Under the pieces are notes generated by a model. That model searched no databases. It was not told where the DNA came from and saw nothing but the letters and a program-made list of their open reading frames with translations. From positions 59,146 through 123,145 of the forward strand of contig CASEHD010000012.1 of the NCBI GenBank assembly GCA_949287655.1: a stretch of DNA of 64,000 bases, in the 5' to 3' direction. Shown one piece after another: positions 56,505 to 64,000 of this stretch (the first letter of the stretch is position 1; each line of letters begins with the position of its first letter). This DNA is from an uncultured Christensenella sp. (lineage in GTDB: Bacteria; Bacillota; Clostridia; Christensenellales; UBA3700). Both the position numbers and the translations under genes were made by a program.

Positions 56505-57080
56505 TTAAATAAAATATACCATTCCCGCCGCGGCGGATACCAATATCGTCGCAATCGGAGGCATGCTCTTTTTCTTTATCAGCCTGTATACTGCCATCGT
56601 TGCGCCGACTATCGCGAAGATTATCAGCGCGTGCCGGTTGAATTCGCCCTTGACGTCGAAATTGTTGTAATTCGCGTAGAGACATTTTACGACGAGAAGC
56701 AGACCTGTCGAAATAACGAGCCCCCAGATGACAGGGGTTATCCCCTCGAAAGCCGCCTTTACGTACTTGTTTTTCGCAAAGCTCTTGAATACGGTCGCGA
56801 TTATCAGTATTATGCAGAACGCAGGCAGCACTATGCCTGTCGTCGCGATCAGACTACCCGGGAAGCCCGCCTGATTGCTGCCGACAAAGGTCGCGATATT
56901 GACCGCGATGGGTCCGGGCGTCGATTCCGCGATCGCTATATAGTTCCAAAGAGAGTCTGCGTCCAGCCAGCCGCGCGAAGTGACTTCCTGCTGTATCAGC
57001 GCTATCATTCCGTAGCCGCCGCCGAATGAAACCGCACCTATCTTCAGAAAGACCAGAAAGAGTTCGAGGTAAATGTTCAT
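56505..57080 (-). CDS. chrA: Chromate transporter half-protein (second)
   Basis: A 191-residue CHR-domain membrane protein with the signature FGGGYGMIALIQQE and ESTPGPIAVNIATFVG. Six predicted helices. Short-chain CHR proteins work as pairs of unlike halves. It overlaps the upstream CHR gene by four bases (ATGA). Chromate or another anion is the assumed cargo; function in an anaerobe is unclear. Confidence 0.92.
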   Translation of the reverse strand: MNIYLELFLVFLKIGAVSFGGGYGMIALIQQEVTSRGWLDADSLWNYIAIAESTPGPIAVNIATFVGSNQAGFPGSLIATTGIVLPAFCIILIIATVFKSFAKNKYVKAAFEGITPVIWGLVISTGLLLVVKCLYANYNNFDVKGEFNRHALIIFAIVGATMAVYRLIKKKSMPPIATILVSAAAGMVYFI

Positions 57081-58027
57081 ACTCCGCCTTCTTCGCCCTT
57101 TCCGTCGTTTTCGTTCTTCTCAATGTCCGGCGCTTTTTCAGTTTCTACGGGTGTATTTTTCATACCCGTGTTCATTAAACCGCTGTTTTCGACGCGTGAT
57201 ATTTTCTTTTTGTCCTCTCCTGCCGCGTTTTTATCCGCGTTGTCGTCTTCCGCGCCCTCCGCGACGCCCGAGACGCCCGTATTTTTTTCTCTCTCTTTTT
57301 CGCCTTCGACGGCGCGCCTCAGCTCTTCGCCCATACCGTAGGCGTTGTTCCCGTCGCGGCAAATTATCTTTGACGCCATGCCTGAGCTTACGTCCGCTCC
57401 GCCATTTTCAGCTTCGCTGTCTTTGACCGACGGCGCGCCCTTCTTCTTTGCGACAATATCCCTGATTATCTGCAATATTATCCCGAGCGCCGCGCCCGAT
57501 AATATCAGATACACCGTCGAAAAGTCGAGGGAAAAGGTGTCTATGCACGTCGCCGCCGCGAACGAAAGCAGAAAAACTCCCGCCGCAAACGCGTTCTTCT
57601 TCCCCTTTTTTATCATGTTCAAGCCGGCTGTCGTTATCATTATCGATATCCCGACCTTAATCCCCTCGAACGCGTACGCGACCGCGGTAAACTTCATGAA
57701 TGCGTCGTAGAATATGGATATAAGGTATATTACCGCGAACGACGGTATGCATACGGCGAGCGTCGCCAGGAAGGACCCGACGAAGCCCAATATCTTATAT
57801 CCTACAAAGGTCGCGCAGTTTATAGCGATCGGTCCCGGAGTAGATTCCGCTATCGCGATTATCTCGTACAGCTCGACCTCGTTTATCCATTTTTTCCGTA
57901 CGACGAATTCACGCTCTATCAACGCTATCATCGCGTAGCCGCCGCCGAACGTGAACAGTCCTATCTTGAAGTAACTCAAAAACAGGGTCAACGCGAGTTT
58001 GACCCTGTCTGCGGAAAATTTTTTCAT
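57077..58027 (-). CDS. chrA: Chromate transporter half-protein (first) with charged C-terminal tail
   Basis: A 316-residue protein: CHR domain in the first ~190 residues (TFGGGYAMIALIEREF, ESTPGPIAINCATFVGYK), then a ~125-residue hydrophilic tail rich in Glu, Lys, Asn and Gly. Usual short CHR proteins are about 190 residues, so the tail is unusual. Its start overlaps the citrate synthase stop (ATGA), forming a coupled chain citrate synthase - CHR - CHR. Confidence 0.9.
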   Translation of the reverse strand: MKKFSADRVKLALTLFLSYFKIGLFTFGGGYAMIALIEREFVVRKKWINEVELYEIIAIAESTPGPIAINCATFVGYKILGFVGSFLATLAVCIPSFAVIYLISIFYDAFMKFTAVAYAFEGIKVGISIMITTAGLNMIKKGKKNAFAAGVFLLSFAAATCIDTFSLDFSTVYLILSGAALGIILQIIRDIVAKKKGAPSVKDSEAENGGADVSSGMASKIICRDGNNAYGMGEELRRAVEGEKEREKNTGVSGVAEGAEDDNADKNAAGEDKKKISRVENSGLMNTGMKNTPVETEKAPDIEKNENDGKGEEGGV

Positions 58028-59370
58028 CTGTCCTCTATGTCTTTATATTTCCTTATCTGAACGATGTCCTGATACGCAGGTCGGATTATCTTGTCCGCGT
58101 TGATCAACTCTTCAAGCCTGTGCGCCGACCAGCCGACTATACGCGCGATCGCGAACATCGGGGTGTACAGCTCCTTGGGTATGCCCAGCATGCTGTATGC
58201 AAAGCCGCTGTAAAAGTCGACGTTTGCCGAAACGCCCTTGTATATCCTTCTTTCGGAAGCGATCGCCTTCGCGGAAAGCCTCTCTACCGTCTCGTAGAAA
58301 GAATAGAGTTTGCTCTTCCCTTTCGACTTTGAAAGCTCGCCGACAAAACGCTTGAACACCTGCGCGCGCGGGTCGGACAGCGAATAGACCGCGTGACCCA
58401 TGCCGTATATCAGACCCTTGTGGTCGAACACTTCTTTTCTGAGTATCTTTATAAGATACGCGTATATCTCGTCCTCGTCCTCTATGTCGTGTACGTGGTC
58501 TCTGATATGTTTCATCATCTGCACCACTTTGAGATTCGCGCCGCCGTGCTTGGGTCCTTTCAGAGACGCAAGCGCCGCCGATATCGCGGAATAAGTGTCC
58601 GTACCCGAAGAAGTTACGACCCTCGTCGTGAACGTTGAGTTGTTGCCGCCGCCGTGCTCCATATGGAGTATAAGCGCAAGGTCGAGGACTTTGGCTTCGA
58701 GCTCAGAGAATTTCGTATCCGGTCTCAATAGACGCAAAAAGTTCTGCGCCGTGCTCAGTTCCGGATCCGGGTGGTGTATGTAAAGGCTGTCGTCGAGTAT
58801 GTAGTGGTTGTACGCCTGATAGCCGTATACGCTCAGCATCGGGAATACGCTGATCAGCATAAGGCACTGCCTGATCACGTTGTTTATACCGATGTCGTCC
58901 GCCTTTTTGTCGTACGACCCTAGGGTCAGCACGCTCCTCGACAGGCTCATCATCATGTCTTTGCTGGGAGCTTTGAGAATTACGTCTCTTGTGAAATTCT
59001 TTGGCAGTTTGCGGAATTCGGTCAGCGTATCCGTGAATTCTTTAAGTTGGCTTTTATCGGGAAGATCGCCGATAAGCAGAAGATACGCAATCTCTTCGAA
59101 ACCGTACCTGTCGCCCTTTATCAGACCGTTTACCAACTCGTCAATACTGTACCCGCGGTAATAGAGCTCGCCCTCGCACGGCACATGCGCGCCGTCGACT
59201 TCCTTTGATGATACGATTTTTGAAATGTTTGTTATGCCTGCGACCACGCCCTGTCCGGATTTGTCGCGCAGACCGCGCTTGACGTGGTACAGATCGTAAA
59301 GAGAAGTGTCGAGGGGGTAACTCGAAAGACAAATTTTTTCATATTTGTCAATGATCGTCTTATCTGTCAT
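58024..59370 (-). CDS. gltA: Citrate synthase
   Basis: A 448-residue enzyme condensing acetyl-CoA and oxaloacetate. Catalytic residues: His in LHMEHGGGNNSTF, His in YGMGHAVYSLSDPRAQ, Asp in SANVDFYSGFAY. The length and N-terminal region fit the clostridial type. AGGAGG precedes the start. It heads an operon with the two CHR half-transporters, an unusual pairing that might suggest citrate or an organic anion as cargo (inference). Confidence 0.95.
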   Translation of the reverse strand: MTDKTIIDKYEKICLSSYPLDTSLYDLYHVKRGLRDKSGQGVVAGITNISKIVSSKEVDGAHVPCEGELYYRGYSIDELVNGLIKGDRYGFEEIAYLLLIGDLPDKSQLKEFTDTLTEFRKLPKNFTRDVILKAPSKDMMMSLSRSVLTLGSYDKKADDIGINNVIRQCLMLISVFPMLSVYGYQAYNHYILDDSLYIHHPDPELSTAQNFLRLLRPDTKFSELEAKVLDLALILHMEHGGGNNSTFTTRVVTSSGTDTYSAISAALASLKGPKHGGANLKVVQMMKHIRDHVHDIEDEDEIYAYLIKILRKEVFDHKGLIYGMGHAVYSLSDPRAQVFKRFVGELSKSKGKSKLYSFYETVERLSAKAIASERRIYKGVSANVDFYSGFAYSMLGIPKELYTPMFAIARIVGWSAHRLEELINADKIIRPAYQDIVQIRKYKDIEDR

Positions 59371-59508
59371 CGTTACCTCCTTTGCCTTTCGGCAAATATT
59401 ATTCTTAACGGCAAAATGCCGTCTTTATCAAGGATATTGCCATAAATGCCGTCTGACGCGGCTGCCGGGTCGCCCTTTTTGCCGAATTTTGCAGAGCGAT
59501 GATAAAAA

Positions 59509-60450
59509 TTATTCTCCGTCCTCTTCTTCGGCGCACTCTATCTCATAATCCGCCGTGCCGTCAACGGCGTTCAATATCGCCTTTTCGACCGCCTTGACCG
59601 CCGCTATCTCTACAAGCGCCGGATTAAGCACGGTCTTCTTTCCCGTCGCCATCACGAACAGCGTGTCGCCGTCAAAATCGGTGTGCACGGGATATATCGT
59701 ACGCGCGAGTCCGTTGTGCGCTACGCTCGCAACCTTGTTCGCCGCGACCTTGTCCAGCTTCGCGTCGGTGATTATGCAGCCTATCGTCGTGTTGCCGGTC
59801 AGCAGCTTTAAATATTCGCCGCTTAAAATGCGCTCTTCCGCGCCGATGAACTGCCCGTTCTTACCCTTGCAACCCGCGACGATCTTTCTCGTCTCAGGAT
59901 CCATCACGTCGCCCAGCGCGTTGACCGCGACCACCGCCGTTACGGTGACGCCCGCGACCTTTACGCTCGCCGCCCCTACGCCGCTCTTCGTCGCGTATTT
60001 CATACCGCGGAACTTTCCGACCGTCGCGCCTTTGCCGACGCCGACCTGCCCGAACGCGACGTCTTTATCGGACGCGTTTTCGCAAGCCTTCCTGCCCGCA
60101 GCCTTGTCCGGCCAGTAATAGTCGTCGTAGATGAGGTCGAATATAACCGCGCCGCAGACTATCGGCACACGCTTGCCCGAGACCTTTACCCCGCAACCCT
60201 TGTCTTTAAGATATTCCATAACGCCGGAGGCGCTTTCGAGACCGTACGCAGAACCGCCTGTCAGTACGACCGCATGCACTTCCTGCGCCGCCTTTTCGCT
60301 TCTCAGAAGATCGGTCTCGCGAGTGCCGGGAGCGCCCCCTCTGACGTCCGCGCCGCATATGCAGCCCTTTTCGCAAAGCACCACGGTCACGCCTGTGTGC
60401 TCGTCGTTGTAATGTCCGATCTTAATGCCCTTGGGAATAACTATTTTCAT
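59509..60450 (-). CDS. P1/DmpA-family N-terminal-nucleophile peptidase
   Basis: A 313-residue protein from ATG 60450, which overlaps the YqeY stop (ATGA). Motifs: IGHYNDEHTGVTVVLCEKG, DVRGGAPGTRETDLL, VLTGGSAYGLESASGVMEYL. The self-cleavage and nucleophile site is GNTTIGCIITDAKL near Thr221-Thr222. The family includes aminopeptidases and beta-aminopeptidases that activate by autocleavage. It is intracellular. Substrate unknown. Confidence 0.92.
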   Translation of the reverse strand: MKIVIPKGIKIGHYNDEHTGVTVVLCEKGCICGADVRGGAPGTRETDLLRSEKAAQEVHAVVLTGGSAYGLESASGVMEYLKDKGCGVKVSGKRVPIVCGAVIFDLIYDDYYWPDKAAGRKACENASDKDVAFGQVGVGKGATVGKFRGMKYATKSGVGAASVKVAGVTVTAVVAVNALGDVMDPETRKIVAGCKGKNGQFIGAEERILSGEYLKLLTGNTTIGCIITDAKLDKVAANKVASVAHNGLARTIYPVHTDFDGDTLFVMATGKKTVLNPALVEIAAVKAVEKAILNAVDGTADYEIECAEEEDGE

Positions 60451-60869
60451 ATTCTCTTGAATACGTCGCCGACAACTTTCATATCGCACTTGCCGGCGTA
60501 ATTCGTCTTAAAATGTTTCATCACCGCGCCGATGCTCTTGTCCGGAAGAGACATTATTATCTCCTTTATCTCGTCCTCGCTCATCATCTCGGGGATAAAC
60601 GCCTTGACCGCCGCGATCTGCGCGTCGAGTTCGGAGGTCTTTTCGGGTCTTCCCGCTTTTTCAAAGCTCTCCTTTTCGTCGTACAGCTCCTTTTCCGTCT
60701 TCTGCAGAATTGAGATCACGTCCGCGTCTGTCAGTTCCTGCCCCTTTTCGCGTTTTTCTATCTTCGCAAGCATTATTTTGTTCATGACCACGCTGAGCAC
60801 GTCCGACGCGCTCCTGTTGCGGTCCTTCATCGCCTGTATTCTCGCTTTCTTTATTTCTTCGTCCAACAT
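60447..60869 (-). CDS. GatB/YqeY domain protein
   Basis: A 140-residue protein: MLDEEIKKARIQAMKDRN start, RSASDVLSVVMNKI, EELYDEKESFEKAGR-like middle and PDKSIGAVMKHFKTNYAGKCD end are typical of YqeY, related to the tail domain of the GatB amidotransferase subunit. It may assist tRNA-dependent amidation, but this is unproven. GAAGG lies before the ATG at 60869. Coupled to the P1 peptidase. Confidence 0.92.
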   Translation of the reverse strand: MLDEEIKKARIQAMKDRNRSASDVLSVVMNKIMLAKIEKREKGQELTDADVISILQKTEKELYDEKESFEKAGRPEKTSELDAQIAAVKAFIPEMMSEDEIKEIIMSLPDKSIGAVMKHFKTNYAGKCDMKVVGDVFKRI

Positions 60870-61036
60870 AAATATATAACCTTCTTTCAAATACTTTATA
60901 AAATATTATACGCGATTGACGCGCTTTTGTCAAGATATGCCCTTTACGACGACGCCGGAAGAAGCGAGGTACTTTAATTAGGACATAAATTCGTCGGATT
61001 TAAGATAAATTTATGACAATAAAATGTTAAACGCGT

Positions 61037-62437
61037 TCACCCGGCGTATATCAGATTCCTTCCGTCCTCTGTAAACGGAACGTCGTTATACAGCCTTATT
61101 TCGTCCGACCTGTCTATGCCGTTGACGAATCTCACGGCGATCTCCCCGCCGTCATAGTCGAATTCGTATATTTTCTGCCCGAATTGGATCAGATCGAGAA
61201 AAGAGTATCCCCCGTACGGCTCGACTTTACGCCCGTCGACGTATATCTCCATTTCATAATTGTACGGGCTCGCGAATCCGTAATTGGTTATCATAAACGA
61301 AGCTTTCCCGTCTTTAATTTCAAGATTGCTCGCGACCAACTGGTAACCCAGGTGGTATTTCAGATAATCGTAAACGCTTATCCTGCCGTCCGTCAACAGC
61401 GCGGGATTGTAAGGAAAAGCGTTCTCTTCAAGCTGCGTTTCGGTCAGATACACGCTCTTGCACTCTTCAAGGCAGTAAGCGTTGCCGTCCTCTTTGTAGT
61501 TATGTTCGATCGACATACTTGTCAGTCCGTAACCTACGCACTGTCTTACCAGTCCGGCTATATCTATCCTTTCGCCCGCTCTTCCCCAAGGCATCTCGCC
61601 GTCCGTTACGGTATATTTGCACTTGTTAAGAAGCTTGACGTAATTTTCGTCCTCCCACGACATCATTCCCCATTCGTGATCGTACCCAACCAGAAAATCG
61701 TCGTGAACGCCGAATCTGCTCTCGAGTTCGTCCGGCACTTTGCTGAGAAATTCGGGAGTCCTTACCATCAGCGGTATGCTTTCGGGTATCGCGTCCGCAA
61801 GCGCGGTTATCACCCGCTCTTCGTCGATTTTGTGTATACTGGTGTGTCCTTCGCCCCACAGACCTATCATACCCAGTTGCACCGCGTAAACGACAGAGCG
61901 GAACAACTCTCCGTTCGCCGCGATAAATTCCTTTATCTGCCCGCAATGCCTCTCGATATCCTTTGTACGGGGTCCCTTTTCAGACCCCTCGGTCTCGTAA
62001 GCAAACCTCAGCAAAATCTTTACGCCATTGCTTTTCAGCGTTTCGAAATACTCTTTAAGCTGTTTAAACGCGCTTTCCGGAATATCCGTATCGCAATAGT
62101 TGCCGATATAAACGTAAACCTGCAACAGCGTTATTCCGTCGTCGGCGTATTTTTTCAGTTGCCCGTCGAGGAGATCGTAATAATTTTCCCCGCTTCCGGG
62201 ATATCCTTCGTCCGTGCCCAGGTTTATATAGGTCTCCCCTCTGAAGCCCCTGCTTTTATTCGCGATGTAGCCCTGCTCAGGGTTATAAAGAGGTATGCTG
62301 CCGTCGACGTCGTATTCAAAGTCCGTCCGCGCCGCGGGATAATCTTTGATCTTCACACCGTCGCAAGCCATCGCGCAACACAGTAATACCGCGATCAGCA
62401 CAATAATAAATCCAATATCCAATATTCTCTCAGCCAT
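61037..62437 (-). CDS. DUF4874/DUF4832 secreted glycosidase-like protein
   Basis: A 466-residue protein from ATG 62437, with a hydrophobic N-terminal segment ending AMAC (a weak lipobox). The next part, PEQGYIANKSRGFRGETYINLG, LLQVYVYIGNY and ILLRFAYETEG, forms a TIM-barrel-like domain; LGMIGLWGEGHTSIH carries conserved acid residues. A C-terminal beta domain (ITNYGFASPYNYEMEIYVDG) fits DUF4832. It is probably a surface carbohydrate-active enzyme. No activity is established for the family as far as I know. It has its own consensus promoter. Confidence 0.82.
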   Translation of the reverse strand: MAERILDIGFIIVLIAVLLCCAMACDGVKIKDYPAARTDFEYDVDGSIPLYNPEQGYIANKSRGFRGETYINLGTDEGYPGSGENYYDLLDGQLKKYADDGITLLQVYVYIGNYCDTDIPESAFKQLKEYFETLKSNGVKILLRFAYETEGSEKGPRTKDIERHCGQIKEFIAANGELFRSVVYAVQLGMIGLWGEGHTSIHKIDEERVITALADAIPESIPLMVRTPEFLSKVPDELESRFGVHDDFLVGYDHEWGMMSWEDENYVKLLNKCKYTVTDGEMPWGRAGERIDIAGLVRQCVGYGLTSMSIEHNYKEDGNAYCLEECKSVYLTETQLEENAFPYNPALLTDGRISVYDYLKYHLGYQLVASNLEIKDGKASFMITNYGFASPYNYEMEIYVDGRKVEPYGGYSFLDLIQFGQKIYEFDYDGGEIAVRFVNGIDRSDEIRLYNDVPFTEDGRNLIYAG

Positions 62438-62488
62438 CTTGTTTCCCACTCGGTTTGACGTTCTGCGCAGCTAAAACACCGCAATAAA

Positions 62489-62517
62489 ATTTTACCATTG
62501 CAGCCGCGCCGTGTCAA
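62489..62517 (-). promoter_or_regulatory. Promoter of the DUF4832 gene
   Basis: TTGACA (62512-62517), 17-bp spacer, TAAAAT (62489-62494). Confidence 0.85.
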
Positions 62518-62601
62518 CGTTAGCTTTCAATTATCCTCGTCAGCGCCCTCTGCCCCTCTTCCTTATAAATCCTCCGCCCCCGATTTATTTATTTTATTCT
62601 G

Positions 62602-62630
62602 TTGATTTATCGAGAAAAATATTGTATAAT
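62602..62630 (+). promoter_or_regulatory. Promoter of the broken tRNA-Arg
   Basis: TTGATT (62602-62607), 17-bp spacer, TATAAT (62625-62630), 19 bp before the tRNA 5' end. Confidence 0.8.
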
Positions 62631-62649
62631 CAATGAGCAAAAGATATCT

Positions 62650-62690
62650 GTTTCCGTAGCTCAGTAGGATAGAGCGTTCGCCTCCTAAGC
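62650..62690 (+). pseudogene. tRNA-Arg (CCT) 5' half
   Basis: GTTTCCG, a full D-arm and the 5' anticodon arm with loop CTCCTAA are those of a clostridial tRNA-Arg(CCT). After CCTCCTAAGC the sequence no longer matches a tRNA: the 3' anticodon strand, T-arm and acceptor are missing. This is what a recombination event in the anticodon arm would leave. Confidence 0.8.
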
Positions 62691-62712
62691 TGATGCGCTA
62701 TCCATCCAAAAC

Positions 62713-62761
62713 CACAATATATTGTGATTTTGACGACAAGCGACCACTATATATTGTGGTC
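62713..62761. repeat. Two operator-like palindromes
   Basis: CACAATATATTGTG (62713-62726) is a perfect 14-bp palindrome. GACCAC-TATATATT-GTGGTC (62742-62761) has perfect 6-bp outer arms. The second overlaps the -35 of the putative small RNA promoter. Confidence 0.7.
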
Positions 62762-62781
62762 AAACGAAAAACTGGTATAAA
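62754..62781 (+). promoter_or_regulatory. Extended -10 promoter for the tRNA-like RNA
   Basis: TTGTGG (62754-62759), 16-bp spacer, TGG-TATAAA (62776-62781). A second CTGGTATAAA follows 12 bp downstream. Confidence 0.5.
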
Positions 62782-62787
62782 TTCTGG

Positions 62788-62934
62788 TATAAAATATGAA
62801 AGAAAATCACTTTCATATTGACAAATAAAATAGCTAATGTGCTCATAGTTAAACGGATATAACGAAGCCCTCCTAAGGCTTAATCCACTTTCAGCGTAAG
62901 TTGTACGATTCAGCTTACGCTGTTTCTTTTTTTT
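62788..62934 (+). ncRNA. Putative tRNA-Arg(CCU)-like small RNA
   Basis: Predicted transcript of about 147 nt. It has a 10-bp 5' hairpin (62793-62819) and then a tRNA-like part. That part has GTGCTCA at the acceptor position, TA at 8-9, a D-stem GTTA/TAAC with loop AACGGATA, and an anticodon stem AAGCC/GGCTT with loop CTCCTAA (CCU at 62872-62874). It ends in a 12-bp hairpin (62892-62922) whose 7-nt loop TACGATT resembles a T-loop (TTCGATT), followed directly by a T run. The 3' acceptor strand and CCA are absent. It may be a decayed tRNA or a genuine tRNA mimic. Confidence 0.5.
62892..62934 (+). terminator. Terminator with T-loop-like loop
   Basis: CAGCGTAAGTTG and CAGCTTACGCTG arms (one G-T pair), loop TACGATT, then TTTCTTTTTTTT. 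Confidence 0.85.
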
Positions 62935-63049
62935 AACAAAAATTATCTTCAAGTACAATAAAAAGGACAGGATAATAAGTTTAACATTCAGATTAAACCA
63001 TTATTTATGTTATAATGTATATAATGTTATTCTAACTGAAGGAAGTCTT

Positions 63050-64000
63050 ATGGAAAAAATTATTGTTTTTACCGGTTCTTTCAACCCTGTTACAAAAGCT
63101 CATGTCAAATCACTTCAGACCGCCATGCAGAAAATCGGCGCAACCAAAGGCATATTCGTGCCCGTTTGCGACGGTTATCTGAAAAAGAAAATGATGAAGA
63201 ATATGGAAAGACTTGCGCTGTCGGCAGAGTCGCGCATTGATATGCTCAATATCGTATGCTCCAAGAGCGAAGGTTTAGAAGTCTCAGATTATGAGATCAA
63301 AAATAACGACAGCACTCATACATACAATACTTTGAATCACTTTAAGGAAAAATATGCAGATTGCGAAATATACTTTCTCAACGGCGCCGACAAGCTGAAA
63401 AATATACCCAACTGGAACAATGCCGAGGAGCTATTGAAAAACATCAGGTTCGTGCTTTTCAACAGGGCCGACATGGACGCAAGCGGTCTGATACAAAGCC
63501 ACCCCCTTCTCAGCAGATACGCATCGCATTTTACTATACTGCCCGCTACGGAAGATTTCGCGGACGTCAGTTCGAGCAAAGTCCGCGATATGTTTTTGTG
63601 CGGTAATGAAGATTACAAGAGTATGCTGGACATCGACGTTGCGGAATACTTCTCTAGAACAGATTTATCGCAATATCCCGCTCCTACCGTATATGACTGG
63701 ATAGATATGAAGCTGAAAGGCGGTCCTTTCGACAAGCAGAGCGGATATAAAAAAGTATACGAACTGAACATGCCGTTGTTCTCATCTCTCGACCTATCTG
63801 CACAGCTGGAAGGCAGCGGGAGACTGCCGCTTCTTTCCGCGCAAGTCGCGTGCTTCGGCAATGCAGAAGTCGTCTTTACCGACGAAGATCACGATCTGCT
63901 GATCGCAAAGCTGAAGGCAAAAGGACTTGATCCCGCAATTATCTGCGAAACGTGTTTTTCAAGAGCGGGCGGAGGTTACGATCAGGGCAAAGCCGACACA
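63050..64000 (+). CDS. NadD-like nucleotidyltransferase with extra C-terminal domain (3' end outside window)
   Basis: 317 codons seen, no stop. Residues 1-~205 are a cytidylyltransferase-superfamily domain near NadD. They show VFTGSFNPVTKAHVKSL (with KAH in place of the usual NGH), NGADKLKNIPNW and SSSKVRDMF, the counterpart of the ISSTxVR motif. A second, unrecognised region follows (PTVYDWIDMKLKGGPF, GSGRLPLLSAQVACFGNAEV, CFSRAGGGYDQGKADT). Ordinary NadD stops near 200 residues. GAAGGAAG precedes the ATG and TATAAT boxes lie upstream. It borders the broken tRNA-Arg and may belong to acquired DNA. Confidence 0.75.
   Translation, partial: MEKIIVFTGSFNPVTKAHVKSLQTAMQKIGATKGIFVPVCDGYLKKKMMKNMERLALSAESRIDMLNIVCSKSEGLEVSDYEIKNNDSTHTYNTLNHFKEKYADCEIYFLNGADKLKNIPNWNNAEELLKNIRFVLFNRADMDASGLIQSHPLLSRYASHFTILPATEDFADVSSSKVRDMFLCGNEDYKSMLDIDVAEYFSRTDLSQYPAPTVYDWIDMKLKGGPFDKQSGYKKVYELNMPLFSSLDLSAQLEGSGRLPLLSAQVACFGNAEVVFTDEDHDLLIAKLKAKGLDPAIICETCFSRAGGGYDQGKADT

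Overview
The window looks like chromosome from a spore-forming, low-to-mid GC member of the Clostridia (Firmicutes), probably a gut anaerobe. Supporting markers are the spore protease gpr, a Spo0H-type sigma factor next to mrnC and rlmB (the order seen in Bacillus/Clostridium), ThyX instead of ThyA, a GatB/YqeY protein, Feo ferrous-iron uptake, lacZ and a GH29 fucosidase, BspA-type leucine-rich surface lipoproteins and InlB-type repeats. The lineage (for example Christensenellales-like) is an inference. Most genes are on the minus strand. Sigma-A-type promoters with 17-18 bp spacers and GC-rich hairpin terminators are easy to see.

Layout. 0-15 kb: a giant surface lipoprotein (cut by the left edge), a two-component system, a gene-free 1.1 kb stretch with a MITE-like element, and a BspA-type lipoprotein. 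15-17.5 kb: a truncated plasmid-type wHTH gene, a tRNA cluster (Met, an internally deleted fMet copy, fMet), a Ppx/GppA phosphatase, and tRNA-Glu followed by an unusual palindrome and tandem repeats. 17.5-25 kb: a zeta-like P-loop protein, murI, a second MITE-like element, gpr, rpsT, and the feo operon divergent from a TetR regulator. 25-34.5 kb: an AT-rich four-domain fusion (TIR, LacI-type sensor, HAD, PfkB), a HhH/WG-repeat protein, lacZ, and an SH3-type membrane protein. 34.5-37.4 kb: leuCDB. 37.6-39.4 kb: a GNAT protein and a TIR-GNAT fusion split by one amber codon. 39.4-48.6 kb: mgsA, fucosidase, sigH-rlmB-thyX-mrnC, then a sugar-type operon (two class II aldolase-like proteins, FGGY kinase, class III aminotransferase). 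48.8-62.4 kb: M28 peptidase, a frameshifted lipoprotein, XRE membrane protein, phosphodiesterase lipoprotein, small genes, split chromate transporter, citrate synthase, P1 peptidase, YqeY, DUF4832 lipoprotein. 62.6 kb to the end: a broken tRNA-Arg gene, a tRNA-like small RNA candidate, and an adenylyltransferase-like gene cut by the right edge.

The core genes are ordinary. The best candidates for something undescribed are the TIR-sensor-HAD-PfkB fusion, the amber-interrupted TIR-GNAT gene, and a set of tRNA-linked oddities: the deleted initiator tRNA, the 28-bp palindrome that includes the tRNA-Glu 3' end, and a half tRNA-Arg next to a tRNA-like RNA. Several genes also appear to start at or within two bases of their transcription start (leaderless). 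All functional statements come from reading the sequence; no database search was run.
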